Assembly (NCBI GenBank): GCA_023614405.1
Contig: CM042687.1
Coordinates: 240,896,292 to 240,960,291, forward strand
Source: Avena insularis
Taxonomy: Eukaryota > Streptophyta > Magnoliopsida > Poales > Poaceae
Direction of reading: 5' to 3'
DNA length: 64,000 nt
The position numbers and the translations under genes were made by a program. The notes beneath the pieces were generated by a model. That model ran no database searches. It was not told the origin of the DNA and saw only the letters and a program-made list of their open reading frames with translations. Below, piece after piece: positions 33,116-45,600 of the stretch. Every line of letters begins with the position of its first letter. Position 1 is the stretch's first letter.

Positions 33116-35790
33116 CTCCTGCTTGTCCTGGAGTAGGTAAGTGATAAAACAATAATTTTTGAGGTGACATGCACCCTCACGATAAAAATCCAACCATTTG
33201 CAAGCATTGAAAGCTGAGATCAAAGAACTCTAAACATGTGCATGAAAGATGGAGTTCTAACAATAGGACATAGTAACTATGCATGCAACATGACAATCTA
33301 CAAACAAAGATCATGAATAACATGCATTGAAAAACGTTTGTTTGTTTCACATTCAGAAAATATAGCATAGTGGTAATCATCTTGTCCCTCATAGAGTACC
33401 AATATAATGCATAGGACACCTACAAAGTTCACAAGGGTGACTAGAAACAAGTAGCACAAGAGCAAGTAATAAGACAATATGCATCAATTAATAAGCTTTG
33501 GAACACTGCACATAGAATGACAACTATGCTCTCTTAATGGTGCCTAAAGGTAGAAGGTGGAGACACAATAGTGGTGGAAGAAAAGCCTTTTTGTAAAGGA
33601 AGCGGTAATTACAATTTTCAAAAAGAGCTTCCAAAAATTATGGTACTTGTTAGCATTCAGCCCTCATTTCCCCTGTCATAAGCATCTTGAAGTGGTTAAG
33701 GTTAAAGTGGCAAAGCTGAAGTATATGCTTGACGAAGTATAAGTTGGCAATCTCATGCCCCTTGAATACGAGGGCCACACCTTATCCATACTCAACTTTG
33801 GTTCCAGGTAAGTTCTTGTCACTGTAAGTATTTGCATATCATTGAGAACCGCCAAGGGGTACCCCTTGCACATGGTACATGAGCTTTCCCATAACCAAAA
33901 TGACAAGTCAAGCAGACAATGAGCATCTCAGCAATTCTTCTTATCTACCATGGGAATATGGTGCTTTTTCCTCTCTTTCCTCTTTTCTCAATGTGTCTCT
34001 TTTTTTAAGAAGAATGCTTCATAGATGTCACTATGGTGATGCTGTAAGTTTCCACCATGATTAGGCATGGCTTAGGCTAGCGTCCCAGGCGTTTCTCTAA
34101 CATAGGATACAAACTCCATGGACTTACAAGTTCCCTCTTTATTTCACAATGGTGACATCCATAGACAAAAGAACATGATATCAATTGAGTACAACAAGGT
34201 ACAAGTGCAATGTTGATCCCCGTGACAACACGGTTCTGCTAATTCAACTTATAAGTGCAAGCATATACAACAAAGTTGTCACAATGGTTCAAGTTTAGGG
34301 GCAAAGAATAAAGTGTGCCATCAAGTTTGTGAGTTCTTTAATCACTAAGTTTTCACATAACAAAATAGTTTTTAACAAGAATATACTTGGAATGGTGTAA
34401 CACACCATGCATAGGAGGTTATAGTGGACACTTTGGAATAACTTGGTTTCTTGGGAGTTGGAGGCATGAGTAGAACTTACTCATACAAGTGGAGGCTAGC
34501 AAAAGACTAGGAGCAACCAACTAAGAGAGCAATAATGGCCAAAATCATGTAGTGCAACAAAGCAAACTAATCAAACAAAAGAGTGGTACTACAAGTCAAG
34601 TACTAAATGATCATATAGGCTAATGGTTACTTGTCATAGTCATAACATGGTGTGAGCATGTGCCAAGTCAACCCAAGCAAAACATCAAAGTAGAATACCA
34701 CAATACTATACTTTTGCATGCTAAAACAACGCATAATTTCTTCAAGGCACACTAAGTAATCCCAATTGTTTGGAACAAGACAAGCTATAGTAATAATTAC
34801 TAAGCATAATGCTAAAACAACACCTAGCATGTCATGCTAAAGTCTAAGTCACAGTCAATGCAAGCTCCTCTTGCACATCAAGCAAGAACTTACTACTCCT
34901 TTCCAAACACCAAGCAAACTTATTTGCAAAACAACACAACGTGAACGGGGGTAGAAACTACTTAAGAAAACTAAACAAACTAAGCAAAGCAAACGAAAAC
35001 TAAGACGCTCCAAGAACAATACAACTGTGCATGAAACAATAAGAACGAAGTGTCTGGACAGACCTGAGCTTTTTATTGATGAAGAAGGGGATGCCTTGGG
35101 CATCCCCAAGCTTTGACGCTTTTACCTCTTGGTATTTCTTTTGGTGACACCATGGTGGCATCCCCAAGCTTGAGATTTTGTCCATTCTTCATCTCATTAC
35201 ATCATTCTCTCTCTACACCTGAAATTTTTCCTTCATACAAAACTTCACACAATCTTCATTAGCAACATTAGCTTATTCAAAAGATATTAGACCACTGGCA
35301 AAGCTTAGGAACAGCAAGGCTTTTCACTAAAAACACAAGATACTGTAGTAACTCCTTCAAAAAGCGCAATTTACTTGAAAAGAGCTCAAAAAGGAATCAA
35401 TAAGAAGCAAATGCAAATAATGGCAGAAATCTGTCAAAACAGACCAGCAGGTAGAAACAAATTTTTTCGAACATCTTCTGCTGCTCAAATCAAAAAGTGT
35501 TGAAGTAATGAAAGTTAGCTAACATACTGGGGGATTTATTTGTAAATTTTTTGCTCAATCCGAGTTACAGAGCCTCCTCACGAATTTGTTTGGTGGAGGA
35601 TGGAAATCTGTTTCGGGACAGCGACTCCCCAAATCTTACTTCCCTCTCATTAGAGGTCATTCTTGGCACAAAAAGCAAACAAAAAGGATAATGAGAGGTC
35701 ATTACAGAACTAATAACTTCCAAGACTCAAGGAAACTCTTGGGTTATCTCCCAACAAGTACTTTTCTTTAACGCCTTTAAGTTAGGCACA
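33116..35790 (-). other. Non-coding 3' internal region of RLG-B
   Basis: There are about 2.7 kb with no domain-bearing frame on either strand. Short A-rich and T-rich tracts are frequent. The motif CATCCCCAAGCTT, as at the LTR edge, recurs at 35100-35112 and 35159-35171. In an autonomous Athila element RT and integrase would lie here, so this element has replaced or lost them. Confidence 0.6.
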
Positions 35791-36055
35791 TGAAGCAAGA
35801 AGAATCAAGTATTTTCAAATGAGGAAACATTAACATCAAACCTTGCTTTCAAAGGAGGAGCAAATAGTATCTTCTCTCTCCTCATAGGGATGTGTTCAAT
35901 ACCTTTCTTGAATGGAAAATGATATTTAATGGTCCCTTCTTTCATATCAATGATGGCACCAACTGTTCTAACAAAAGGTCTTCCCAAAGTAATAGGACAA
36001 GAAGTATTGTATTAAACATCCAAAACATAGAAATCAACAGGGACATAAGCATCAT
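35790..36055 (-). pseudogene. RLG-B protease region, C-terminal part
   Basis: The frame shows LNDAYVPVDFYVLDV, a stop, then LGRPFVRTVGAIIDMKEG and a basic stretch. It is the direct continuation of the protease frame at 47097-47538, split by the Harbinger element. The frame ends about 35805 after ARFDVNVSSFENT. Confidence 0.8.
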
Positions 36056-36297
36056 TAAGAGAATCTCCACTCGTTGGGCGAATCCAGGCCGAAATCCGGA
36101 CCTTTTTCTGGCCGGACGGCGCAAGTTTTCGGCCTGGGTACACCCAGTTTTCCACTCTCATACCCAGGCAAAGACAAAACGACGAGATATTTGAATCTTT
36201 ATCATTCCCGTCAGTGAGCGCTCGTCCACAAGGTGTTCGACAGATATGCCCACAAGTTTGGCGACAGATTTTTATTCCATAACAGGGGAAACGACTC

Positions 36298-38136
36298 TTA
36301 GTCGTCGATGGGGATGGGCTCCTGCGGCGTGGCCGACGCGGCGTTGTCGTCCGTCTCGCCGGCGAAGGCCGCCGGCTCGGAGGAAGTCGAAGCAGAGCTC
36401 GGCGTGGGGGCGTTCGACGCAGAAACGTTTGGTGCAAAGGAAGGGGAAGCCGTGATCATGCCATGTAGGATGGCCTAACGTTGCGCCATGTTCCAGGCCT
36501 TGACCGGCGAGCTCATCCTCGACGTGTCCTCGGCGCCCATGAGGAACTTGAGGTCCGGGTTGCGCTTCTTGGCGGCGTAGTTGGCCTTCTTCTTGGCGAG
36601 GTTGGCATTCTTCTCGGCGAGGTTGGCCTTGATGAGGGCCACCTTTTCCCCTTGTGTCTCGATCAGCTTCTTCCAGCGCTCCTCGCTCTTCTCAGCCCTC
36701 TTCTCGGCCTGCGCCCTCGTGTCGGCGATGCCTTTCTCGATCGAAGCCTGTAGACGCTCGGCGGGAGGTCCGGCGGCCTTGAGCATCTTCGCCTTCTTCT
36801 GGCCGAGCTCAGGTCTTCCTTCGCTGGCAGCAGCTGCCGGGGCCTCCGGGTTGTAGACGCCATCCTTGCTCTTGGAGAGACTCAAGCGAGTGTCCCGCCA
36901 CTTCTCACAATGCTCGATTTGCTCAAAGACATGATGGAACTTGAACTCCATCTTCATGTCCTCTCGAAACAGAGCAAGTGCATGGCGCAGATGCAAAATG
37001 AAAGTGTGTCAAGTTTGTCAAAATGGAAGAGAGTGCACGACAAAGATAGTGTTCGTGAGTACCTTGTTGTACATGTTTTCCCCACTGGCTTGTGTGTGGT
37101 CGACCTCTTCCACACAGCTGTGCCACTTGCTGCATGCAGTCTGGATGATCGCCTAATGGTTGGTTATTGCCTTCTCGCCTCGCTCCATGTGGATCTTGCG
37201 ATACTTTGGGTCGCACATGCTTCGCTCATCGAATGCTGCCTTCACGCGCCGCCAATAATTGTCGGAATTCTGGTTCGCACCGGTGATCGGATCCATGCTC
37301 ACTGTCTTCCAAGCTTCGGCGAGGCAGGTGTCCTCGGCCACGGTCCATTTGAGCTGAGCGTCCGCCGAAGTGCACGGCTTCTTCTTCCACTTCTTTCCTT
37401 TCGCCTCAGTCTTGGCGTCCTCTGGCTACATATGTTCGGCCTGCGTCTCCTCGGCATCGATGTCGGCGAGGTCCTGGGACTCGATGCCGCGCTCGGCGTT
37501 GTCCCGGGTCTGCTCTTCCGTGAAGAAGGAGGGGTGGTTGGAGGACAAGCCTATTGCGATCAAGTCCTCCATGTATGCCTCGGGCGTCATGCCGGCCGGA
37601 AGTGCACCCGACATTCCGCTGAACAGGTTGCGCGCATCGGCCTCGCCGAAGGGCGTCGAGTTTTTTCCGAAAGGCAGAGGTCCGCGACGCAGAGTGGGGC
37701 TTGCATACACCGGAGAGGTGGAGTAGGGGAGGTTGATGTCCATGCCGAAGGACAAAGGAGGGTGCAACGCTAGACAGGGGAAGATCACGTTTGGGTTGAA
37801 GCCGTCGTCGAACTCCGGCGACGAGGAGTACCTCTGCCGAGCGGTCGCCTGGCTCTCCTGGAAGCCAGCCGGAGAGATCGGCGAGAATCCGGCGAGTGAG
37901 CCGACGCTCATCTGGATTCCCCAGTGTGGTGGGTACGGCGTGGCCATCAACGCCGAACGCGTCGCCGCCGCCTACTTCTCCTTCACCATCACCTGTTCTT
38001 TCGCCGCCTCCTTCACCATAGCCTTCTCCTCCTCCGCTTGTTGTTGCCGGAGCTTTGCCCTCTCCTTCCTGTCCTTCCGCTCGGCCAACGAGATCTGCCT
38101 GGCCTACTCCTTCTTCTCCCAGTCGGCGGAGGACAT
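36298..38136 (-). pseudogene. Harbinger-linked Myb/SANT-like protein with NAM-associated C-terminal domain
   Basis: ATG at 38136 (MSSADWEKKE), then a basic coiled coil (ARQISLAERKDRKERAKLRQ) and a Pro-rich segment (ATPYPPHWGIQ). The Myb/SANT-like domain runs [20 protein letters not shown] to RRVKAAFDE and ends with NHWAIIQTACSKW. The NAM-associated domain has [18 protein letters not shown], followed by a Lys-rich coiled coil and a C-terminus PIPIDD at 36298. Such proteins act as DNA-binding partners of Harbinger transposases, and relatives are often annotated as glutathione S-transferase T3-like. An intron probably starts at 37062 and hides two stops. Four other in-frame stops are all TAG. 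Confidence 0.75.
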
Positions 38137-38141
38137 GCCCC

Positions 38142-41100
38142 GACCCCGCTCTCTCCCCTCTCTCTCTTCCCCCCGCGTCGGCATCTCCCACCTCCGTCGC
38201 CGCCATCGACCTCCTCCTCGCCCGCCTGCGTCGTCGACCGAGCCATCGTCGCCGCTCCACCCCGTCCTCGACCTCCTCCACCTCCCACACGCAAGCCCGC
38301 ACTGAAACCCCCACCTACCCCTGCCTCCGCTCGATCCCAGAGCCTCTCCGCCGCCTCTGCCTCCTTTCAATCGAGCCGCCGCCGGTCCTTCCCCCTCTGC
38401 AACACCGGTGCTCGGCCGCGGCCTTCCTCTCCCCGCCTCCAGTCCGTGGCTGCCGAGCCTCAGCAACCGCCGCGCCAAGGCTGCCCTCGACCTCCGGCCG
38501 GATCTCCCGCGTCGCCCCGCCATCCTCGTCCGGCCAGCCTCCCCTCCTTCCAGATCGTCGGCCGCCTCGCCGTCCCCGTCTCCAGTCGCCCTACTCCTCC
38601 TCTGTCTCCCTGACGGCGCCCTTCTCCGCTGGCCTGACCCCGTCGGTCCCCTCGAGCAGCGTTCGTCCACCCCCGCGCGTACCCTCCTCGACGCCGGCGC
38701 CGTCCCGCTTCCTCGCCTCGATCCGCGACCTCGCCGCCCGCCAGCAAGCCCGGCCGCCGTGCTCCTTGTCCTCCTCTGTCGCCCCGGGACGCACCGACCC
38801 GTGTGACCGCATCGACGTAGACGCGTTGCCAAGCTCCACGGGCGCCCACCGCTGACCGCCTATCCCCGTCTCATGTTGCCCTGCTCCACTGCAGATGGTG
38901 TTGGTGTTGCTAGATGAAGAAGTCCGGGAAGCCACTAAGTTCTACTTCCGTGCGTGTAGCCACACAAGCCCGTCTTCGCAAGATCTCCATCGTCGCAAGT
39001 TCTCCGAGCCCGATGAACCACGTCAAGAACCCGCGTGCTCCGAAGACGGTGGCCCTAGACGAACCCTCTACAAGATCTATGTCACGGAAACCCCGATGCC
39101 TTCGTCACGGAGCACCGGTGATGCTGTCACGAACCCGAAGCCCTCGAGCCCTTCTACACGGATCCGTTGGCGAACCCCCGAAGACCGATCCTGTACCCGG
39201 CGCCACGCCAAGTGCTCCTTCCCGGACGCCAAGTTCACCGAGAACCCGGATGCCCAGGTCACCGACACGGAACGACAAGACCTCCTTCCCGCACCGATGC
39301 CGACGACGTCGCACGCCAAGATCTTCATCCCGAACGCCAAGACCGACCCGATACGAGGACCCGACAAGATCTTCGTGACGACAAGATCGACACCGACCAG
39401 GGCGGATCCGATGTGCCCCCGACACCAACCAAGATCTTCTTCTCGGATGCGACAAGATCTACTTCCCAGATCCGAAGACCCCGGTACCCGATCTACTCAA
39501 GTTCGCCATCGCGAGTCCGAACTTCATCGTTTCCCCTGTCGAACCCTGAGACCGGACCACAAACCACATCGAACCCCAAGATCGCCGAACCCAGATGTGT
39601 GACCCCTTTTCCGAGCCCCTATTTTATAAATTGCCAACTATATAACTGTTGCATTTAATTAATCATGCTTGCATATTCATGTGGTTTGGGGGCCTTATGC
39701 CGATTCACCATATAATTAAATATGGAGACCATATGCGGACATTTCTAGTCTCATATTGGTCCCATTTAAATTTGCGTAGCGAACCGGTGCTATCTTTTGC
39801 CATGTTAAAACAACATTTAAAATTTGGGGGTATCTAAACAACTTGAACCTATTAATTAATTGTCGGGACCCCGGTTCCGCTTAATATGGCCTAATTGCAT
39901 CGCACCTTTGCCATGCCATACATCATACATGCATCATGCCGATCTTTTGCCATAGTAATAAATAGTGCATCCGGTGTTTCTTCTAGTGTTTCGGATCTTC
40001 GCGGATAAGGCCGTTGAGTTGATGCGAGTGTCGATCCGATCTTCGGATGAACCTTCGACAATGTTTTTCAGGCGAGCATCTCCCCCTTTCTACCTATCTT
40101 ACTTTTATAGTATTTATTCCCTCCTGTTGATCTATTGCTATCTGTGTTGCGATGCTCTAGTTTTCGTGCCCGTGATATTCCTTGCAGCCTTATATTGCCA
40201 TGGACACATCCTATTACCTGTTGTTTGGTAGATAGTTGGACTTGCGCGTCGTAGTCGCTTGCTCAAGTGCTGTTGTGTGTCGCCAAGTACCACGGTTGTT
40301 GGAGTATGGCCGCATGTTTAATGTTGGAGTTGATCAAGACTTTAATTACTGTTTAATAACTAAAATTGAAGTAGGTAATGCAGAGGCACCGTGGGTGATA
40401 GACAATATTTGGTTTCACGCTCCTTTGGTGTCCCGTGAGGACCCCAGTTCTTGACACTGTCCGAGATCGAGCGCTAACCACATGTGGGATGTGTGGCACC
40501 CCATCGATTAGTACCTGATTTCAAAGTATTGTCTTGGGGCCACAACTAGTTTGAGGTTTTATTTACTATTCTGTACTTATGCCATGCTTTATTGCTTTAT
40601 TTAAATTGTGCGATGTCTGCACTGTATGTTTAGGATCGGGACACGTTGATGTATCGACAAGCCCGCCATCTTTCGGTTCCCAGTCATTTACACCGTCCCA
40701 CCCAAACCTTGAGTCCGTCTCGAGACCGCCGACTTCGCTATGGTAGACTTAGTGGGTGGCCCCATGTACTTGCTTTGGGTCTGGAAACGTCATGACTTAG
40801 GCCCCGCCGACATACCGATGGGTGTATGTTAATTGATCCGCAAAAGGGTCAAGTGCGTGTGGATACTTTGGTGCACCCTGCAGGTTAAATCTTTTCGAAA
40901 AGCCGTGTCCGTGGTTATGGACGACTTGGAGCACAGTTCTCGATCATAGACAACTATAACTAAAGTTTACTGTTATAATTTGACTTGTATCCGATATGAC
41001 TAGTAATCAGCTTCACTGCAACGGAATGGCTAAATAAAAGTACCAACAACTGCTGGGTTTGGGATATCTCATGCTAATTGTATCTGACTAGTAAGTGTTG

Positions 41101-41861
41101 CAACTACAACGGAATGGTTAACTAAAAGTGCCCACTGCTTATTATATCAGGATGACTATCTATACCTGACTAGTAATTGCTGCAACGATAACTGAATAAA
41201 TAAAACTGCCAACTGTGTGAGTTCCTCGGTTGACTTCCTCGTCTGGTCTCGAGGGGGAAATACCAGGATGGGTATGTTTGGTGGTAGCATCAGGTTGGTT
41301 CCGAATAGGTCTTTCTTATCCCTCTCTGATAGCCGACAGTCATATTGAGTCTCTATAGGTTGTTTAGTGCATGTTGTGCTGCCGCTTCAGTCCACCATAC
41401 CTATGTAGGCGAGGACCGCCGAATTCTAGCCTCGCCGTGTACTGGCCTCAGTACTGACGCTCCTCTTTTTCCTTTGCCCTTTGTCGGCACCCCTTTTGTT
41501 TTAGCAGGTTTGAGATCGCCGTCGTTAGCAGGGTTACCCTTCCGGCTTGGCCTGGGCAGGGTTATGGACGCCATTGGTTATTCTTCAGGGCTCTTAGCCC
41601 CATTTGCATCTTGTCCGTAGACGGACGCTCTATCATTTTCAAGGTGATTTGGATCTTTGTATATTATATTTGTATTCTTGACTCATTGGGTCGCTGTTGT
41701 TTATATATCTGTTCTGTGGGTCCCATCGAGGACTGTTGTGTAATGTTATTACTTCGTTTTCCACCCGCACGAAAGTGCCTGGTGGGCGTCCTTGAATTGT
41801 TTCTATGCGGGTTTGGCGGGAAGCGCTAAAAATTGCATAGGGTCGATTCGAGGGTGTTACA
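38142..41861 (+). repeat. 5' LTR of the large-LTR element, missing its first ~615 bp
   Basis: Homology to the other LTR begins at the shared GACCCCGC (38142-38149 versus 43258-43265). The preceding sequence here is the Harbinger gene instead of LTR. The 38150-39600 part is GC-rich and open in several frames on both strands, but the frames shift between the two LTR copies and show no domain. A TATA-like TTTTATAAA lies at 39622-39630. An approximately 85-bp motif recurs three times at about 40990-41215. Confidence 0.8.
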
Positions 41862-41864
41862 GAG

Positions 41865-41876
41865 TGGTATCAGAGC
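41865..41876 (+). other. Primer-binding site of the large-LTR element
   Basis: TGGTATCAGAGC lies three bases after the LTR end at 41861 and is complementary to initiator tRNA-Met. Confidence 0.85.
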
Positions 41877-42642
41877 TCAGCAGTTGCGATACCCCACAAG
41901 TCCAGCCTGTAGGATAACCTAGCTAACGGCCGAAGTAGAGTGCCAAAACTATTTTTGCAAAATCGGTTGGATAGATCTGATTAGGTCTGATTTTACTCCT
42001 TACCCCTCTGCTGCTCTCCTCTTACCTCTGCGTGTTTTGAATCCGCTCTCTTCCCTCTCTTCGAGTCCAGGATTTCTCGTGGTTGGGTTCCATCGTACCT
42101 TTAGGGTTTCGCTTCCTCCTTTGGTAACGGTGTGTCTACATCTGGTCTTCATGCTATCTGAGGAATCCTTCGTCTGGTGGACTTCTCTTGGTTCCTTCTG
42201 GTGCCTTCCGGTGTTTTCCGACGCGACGATATCATCTACGCTAGATCCGGCGTAGTCTGATCACTCCTTTGTTTCTGAACCTCGATTGTCGAGATCTTGA
42301 CCGATTCGAGAATGGTTGCACGCTTTTCTCGATTGTGCAGTAATAGTTTGGGTGCGTGATGGATTGGCCCCATGCCGACTACCCCTTCTATTCGCTTTTG
42401 TACATTGAAGTGGATGAGAATGCATTGGTTCCCTCTTTCTATCGAAGCTAGAGGTGGCTTTATTTGTTGATACCTCTGCCTTCGCCTTTTTTGTTTCCGG
42501 AGTGTTCTCTCGACGATCACAGACAACGACCTCTTGTTAGTGGTGTCGCGAGGATCTACGAAGCGAAGACAGATCGCCGACCTTCCTTACGGTACCATGA
42601 GGCGGATCTCGAGGGCGAGATCCTTTGTTAGTGGTGTCGAAT
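41877..42642 (+). other. Internal region of the large-LTR element, non-coding
   Basis: There are about 770 bases between PBS and 3' LTR. The open frames at 42037-42255 (plus) and 42236-42526 (minus) are short and domain-free. I see no clear polypurine tract. The bases before 42643 read AGTGGTGTCGAAT, and AGTGGTGTCG also occurs at 42539-42548. Confidence 0.6.
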
Positions 42643-45600
42643 TGTGGCATCCCGCAAAAAACCACTACTAGAAAATCGCTGCTTTTGTGCATTGCATCAT
42701 CATGACCGCATGCTCATGTCATCATGCCACATTGCATTTGAGCATCGTCCTGTCATCTTGCATTTTGTTTGCATAAAACTATTTTCGAGAAACCTATTTT
42801 TGTTTTCTAAACGCCCCGTCTTGATTTCAAATTAAAACCCGGGTCTCCGGATTATTTTGTTTCGTCTACCAATGGATTTCAAAAGCCCTGTTGTAAATAA
42901 ATAAAATATTTAATTATTTTTAGGGGCAATGATCCGACCAGTCCGGCCACCCCAAAGACAAAAATCAGAAAATCCTAAACCCTTTTCTACCCAACCTATC
43001 CTACCCGGCCCCCGCCCCCTCACCCCTTCCATGCCCAGGCCGCCCCATCATCTGGGCCCCAACCTCCCACCACTCCCAGCCCTCCACCTCACCTCTCCTT
43101 TTCCCCCCTCCAATCCCTGCCTGCCACATCAGCCTGCCCCAAACCTCCACCAACCCCCACCTGGACTAAACCCCCACGCCATTTTCCTGGGCCAAACCCA
43201 TGCTCCCGACAGCCCCCCGCCTCTGCCCCACCTCAAGATCGCTTCGCCTGCACACCTGACCCCGCCTTCTCTCTCTCTCTTCCCCAGCGGCATCTCCCAC
43301 CTCCGTCGCCATCGACCTCCTCGCCTCGCCTAAGGCGAGATCGAGCCATCGTCGCTGCTCCACCCCGTCCTCGACCTCCTCCGCCTCCCGCACGCGAGCC
43401 CGCACCGAAACCCCCACCTACCCCTGCCTCCGCTCGATCCCAGAGCCTCTCCGCCGCCTCTGCCTCCTTTCAATCGAGCCGCCTCCGGTCCTTCCCCCTC
43501 TGAAACACCGGCGCTCGGCCGCTTCTTCCTCTCTCGCCTCCAGTCGTGGCTGCTGGAGCCCTGCAACCGCTGGCCGCTGCCCTCGACCTCCGGCCGGATC
43601 TCCCTGCCGCCCGCCATCCTCGTCGGCCGGCCTCCTCCTTCCAGATCGCCGGCCGCCTCGCCGTCCCGTCTTCCGCCTCCTCCTCCTCTGTCTCGACGGG
43701 CGCCCTTCTCCGCTGCTGACCTTGCCGGTCCCCTCGAGCAGCGGTCGTCCACCCCACAGCATTCTCCTCGACGCCGGCGCCGTCTCGCTTCCTCGCCTCG
43801 ATCCGCGACCTCGCCGCCCGCCAGCAAGCCCGGCCGTCGTTCTCCTTGTCCTCCTCTGTCGCCCCGGGACGCACCGACCCGTGTGACCGCGTCGAAGTAG
43901 ATGCGTTGCCAAGCTCCACGGGCACCCACCGCTGACCTCCTATCCTCGTCTCACGTTGCCCTGCTCCACTGCAGATGGTGTTGGTGTTGCTAGATGAAGA
44001 AGTCCGGGAAGCCACTAAGTTCTACTTCCGTGCGTGTAGCCACACAAGCCCGTCTTCGCAAGATCTCCGTCGTCGCAAGTTCTCCGAGCCCGATGAACCA
44101 CGTCAAGAACCCGCGTTCAAGACGGTGGCCCTAGACGAACCCTCTACAAGATCTATGTCACGGAAACCCCGATGCCTTCGTCACGGAGCACCGGTGATGC
44201 CGTCACGAACCCGAAGCCCTCGAGCCCTTCTACACGGATCTGTTGGCGAACCCCCGAAGACCGATCCCGTACCCGGCGCCACGCCAAGTGCTCCTTCCCG
44301 GACGCCAAGTTCGCCGAGAACCCGGATGCCTAGGTCACCGACACGGAACGACAAGACCTCCTTCCCGCACCGATGCCGACGACGTCGCACGCCAAGATCT
44401 TCATCCCGAACGCCAAGACCGACCCGATACGAGGACCCGACAAGATCTTCGTGACGACAAGATCGACACCGACCAGGGCGGATCCGATGTGCCCCCGACA
44501 CCAACCAAGATCTTCTTCTCGGATGCGACAAGATCTACTTCCCAGATCCGAAGACCCCGGTACCCGATCTACTCAAGTTCGCCATCGCGAGTCCGAACTT
44601 CATCGTTTCCCCTGTCGAACCCTGAGACCGGACCACAAACCACATCGAACCCCAAGATCGCTGAACCCAGATGTGTGACCCCTTTTCCGAGCCCCTATTT
44701 TATAAATTGCCAACTATATAACTGTTGCATTTAATTAATCATGCTTGCATATTCATGTGGTTTGGGGGCTTTATGCCGATTCACCATATAATTAAATATG
44801 GAGACCATATGCGGACATTTCTAGTCTCATATTGGTCCCATTTAAATTTGCGTAGCGAACCGGTGCTATCTTTTGCCATGTTAAAACAACATTTAAAATT
44901 TGGGGGTATCTAAACAACTTGAACCTATTAATTAATTGTCGGGACCCCGGTTCCGCTTAATATGGCCTAATTGCATCGCACCTTTGCCATGCCATACATC
45001 ATACATGCATCATGCCGATCTTTTGCCATAGTAATAAATAGTGCATCCGGTGTTTCTTCTAGTGTTTCGGATCTTCGCGGATAAGGCCGTTGAGTTGATG
45101 CGAGTGTCGATCCGATCTTCGGATGAACCTTCGACAATGTTTTTCAGGCGAGCATCTCCCCCTTTCTACCTATCTTACTTTTATAGTATTTATTCCCTCC
45201 TGTTGATCTATTGCTATCTGTGTTGCGATGCTCTAGTTTTCGTGCCCGTGATATTCCTTGCAGCCTTATATTGCCATGGACACATCCTATTACCTATTGT
45301 TTGGTAGATAGTTGGACTTGCGCGTCGTAGTCGCTTGCTCAAGTGCTGTTGTGTGTCGCCAAGTACCACAGTTGTTGGAGTATGGCCGCATGTTTAATGT
45401 TGGAGTTGATCAAGACTTTAATTACTGTTTAATAACTAAAATTGAAGTAGGTAATGCAGAGGCACCGGTGGGTGATAGACAATATTTGGTTTCCGACCGC
45501 TCACTGGTGTCCCGTAGGACCCCGAGTTCTTGACACCTGTTCCGAGATCGAGCGCGCTAACCACATGTGGGATGTGTGGGCACCCCATCGATTAGTACCT

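Noticed and set aside
36910..37773. 287-codon plus-strand open frame
   Set aside because: It is antisense to the Myb/SANT gene of the Harbinger element, whose domain order is clear on the minus strand. The plus frame shows no domain.
38055..39602. Several overlapping 130-266-codon open frames on both strands in GC-rich sequence
   Set aside because: They lie in the LTR of the large-LTR element, are Ser/Pro/Arg-rich by base composition, and shift frame between the two LTR copies (compare 43330-44734).
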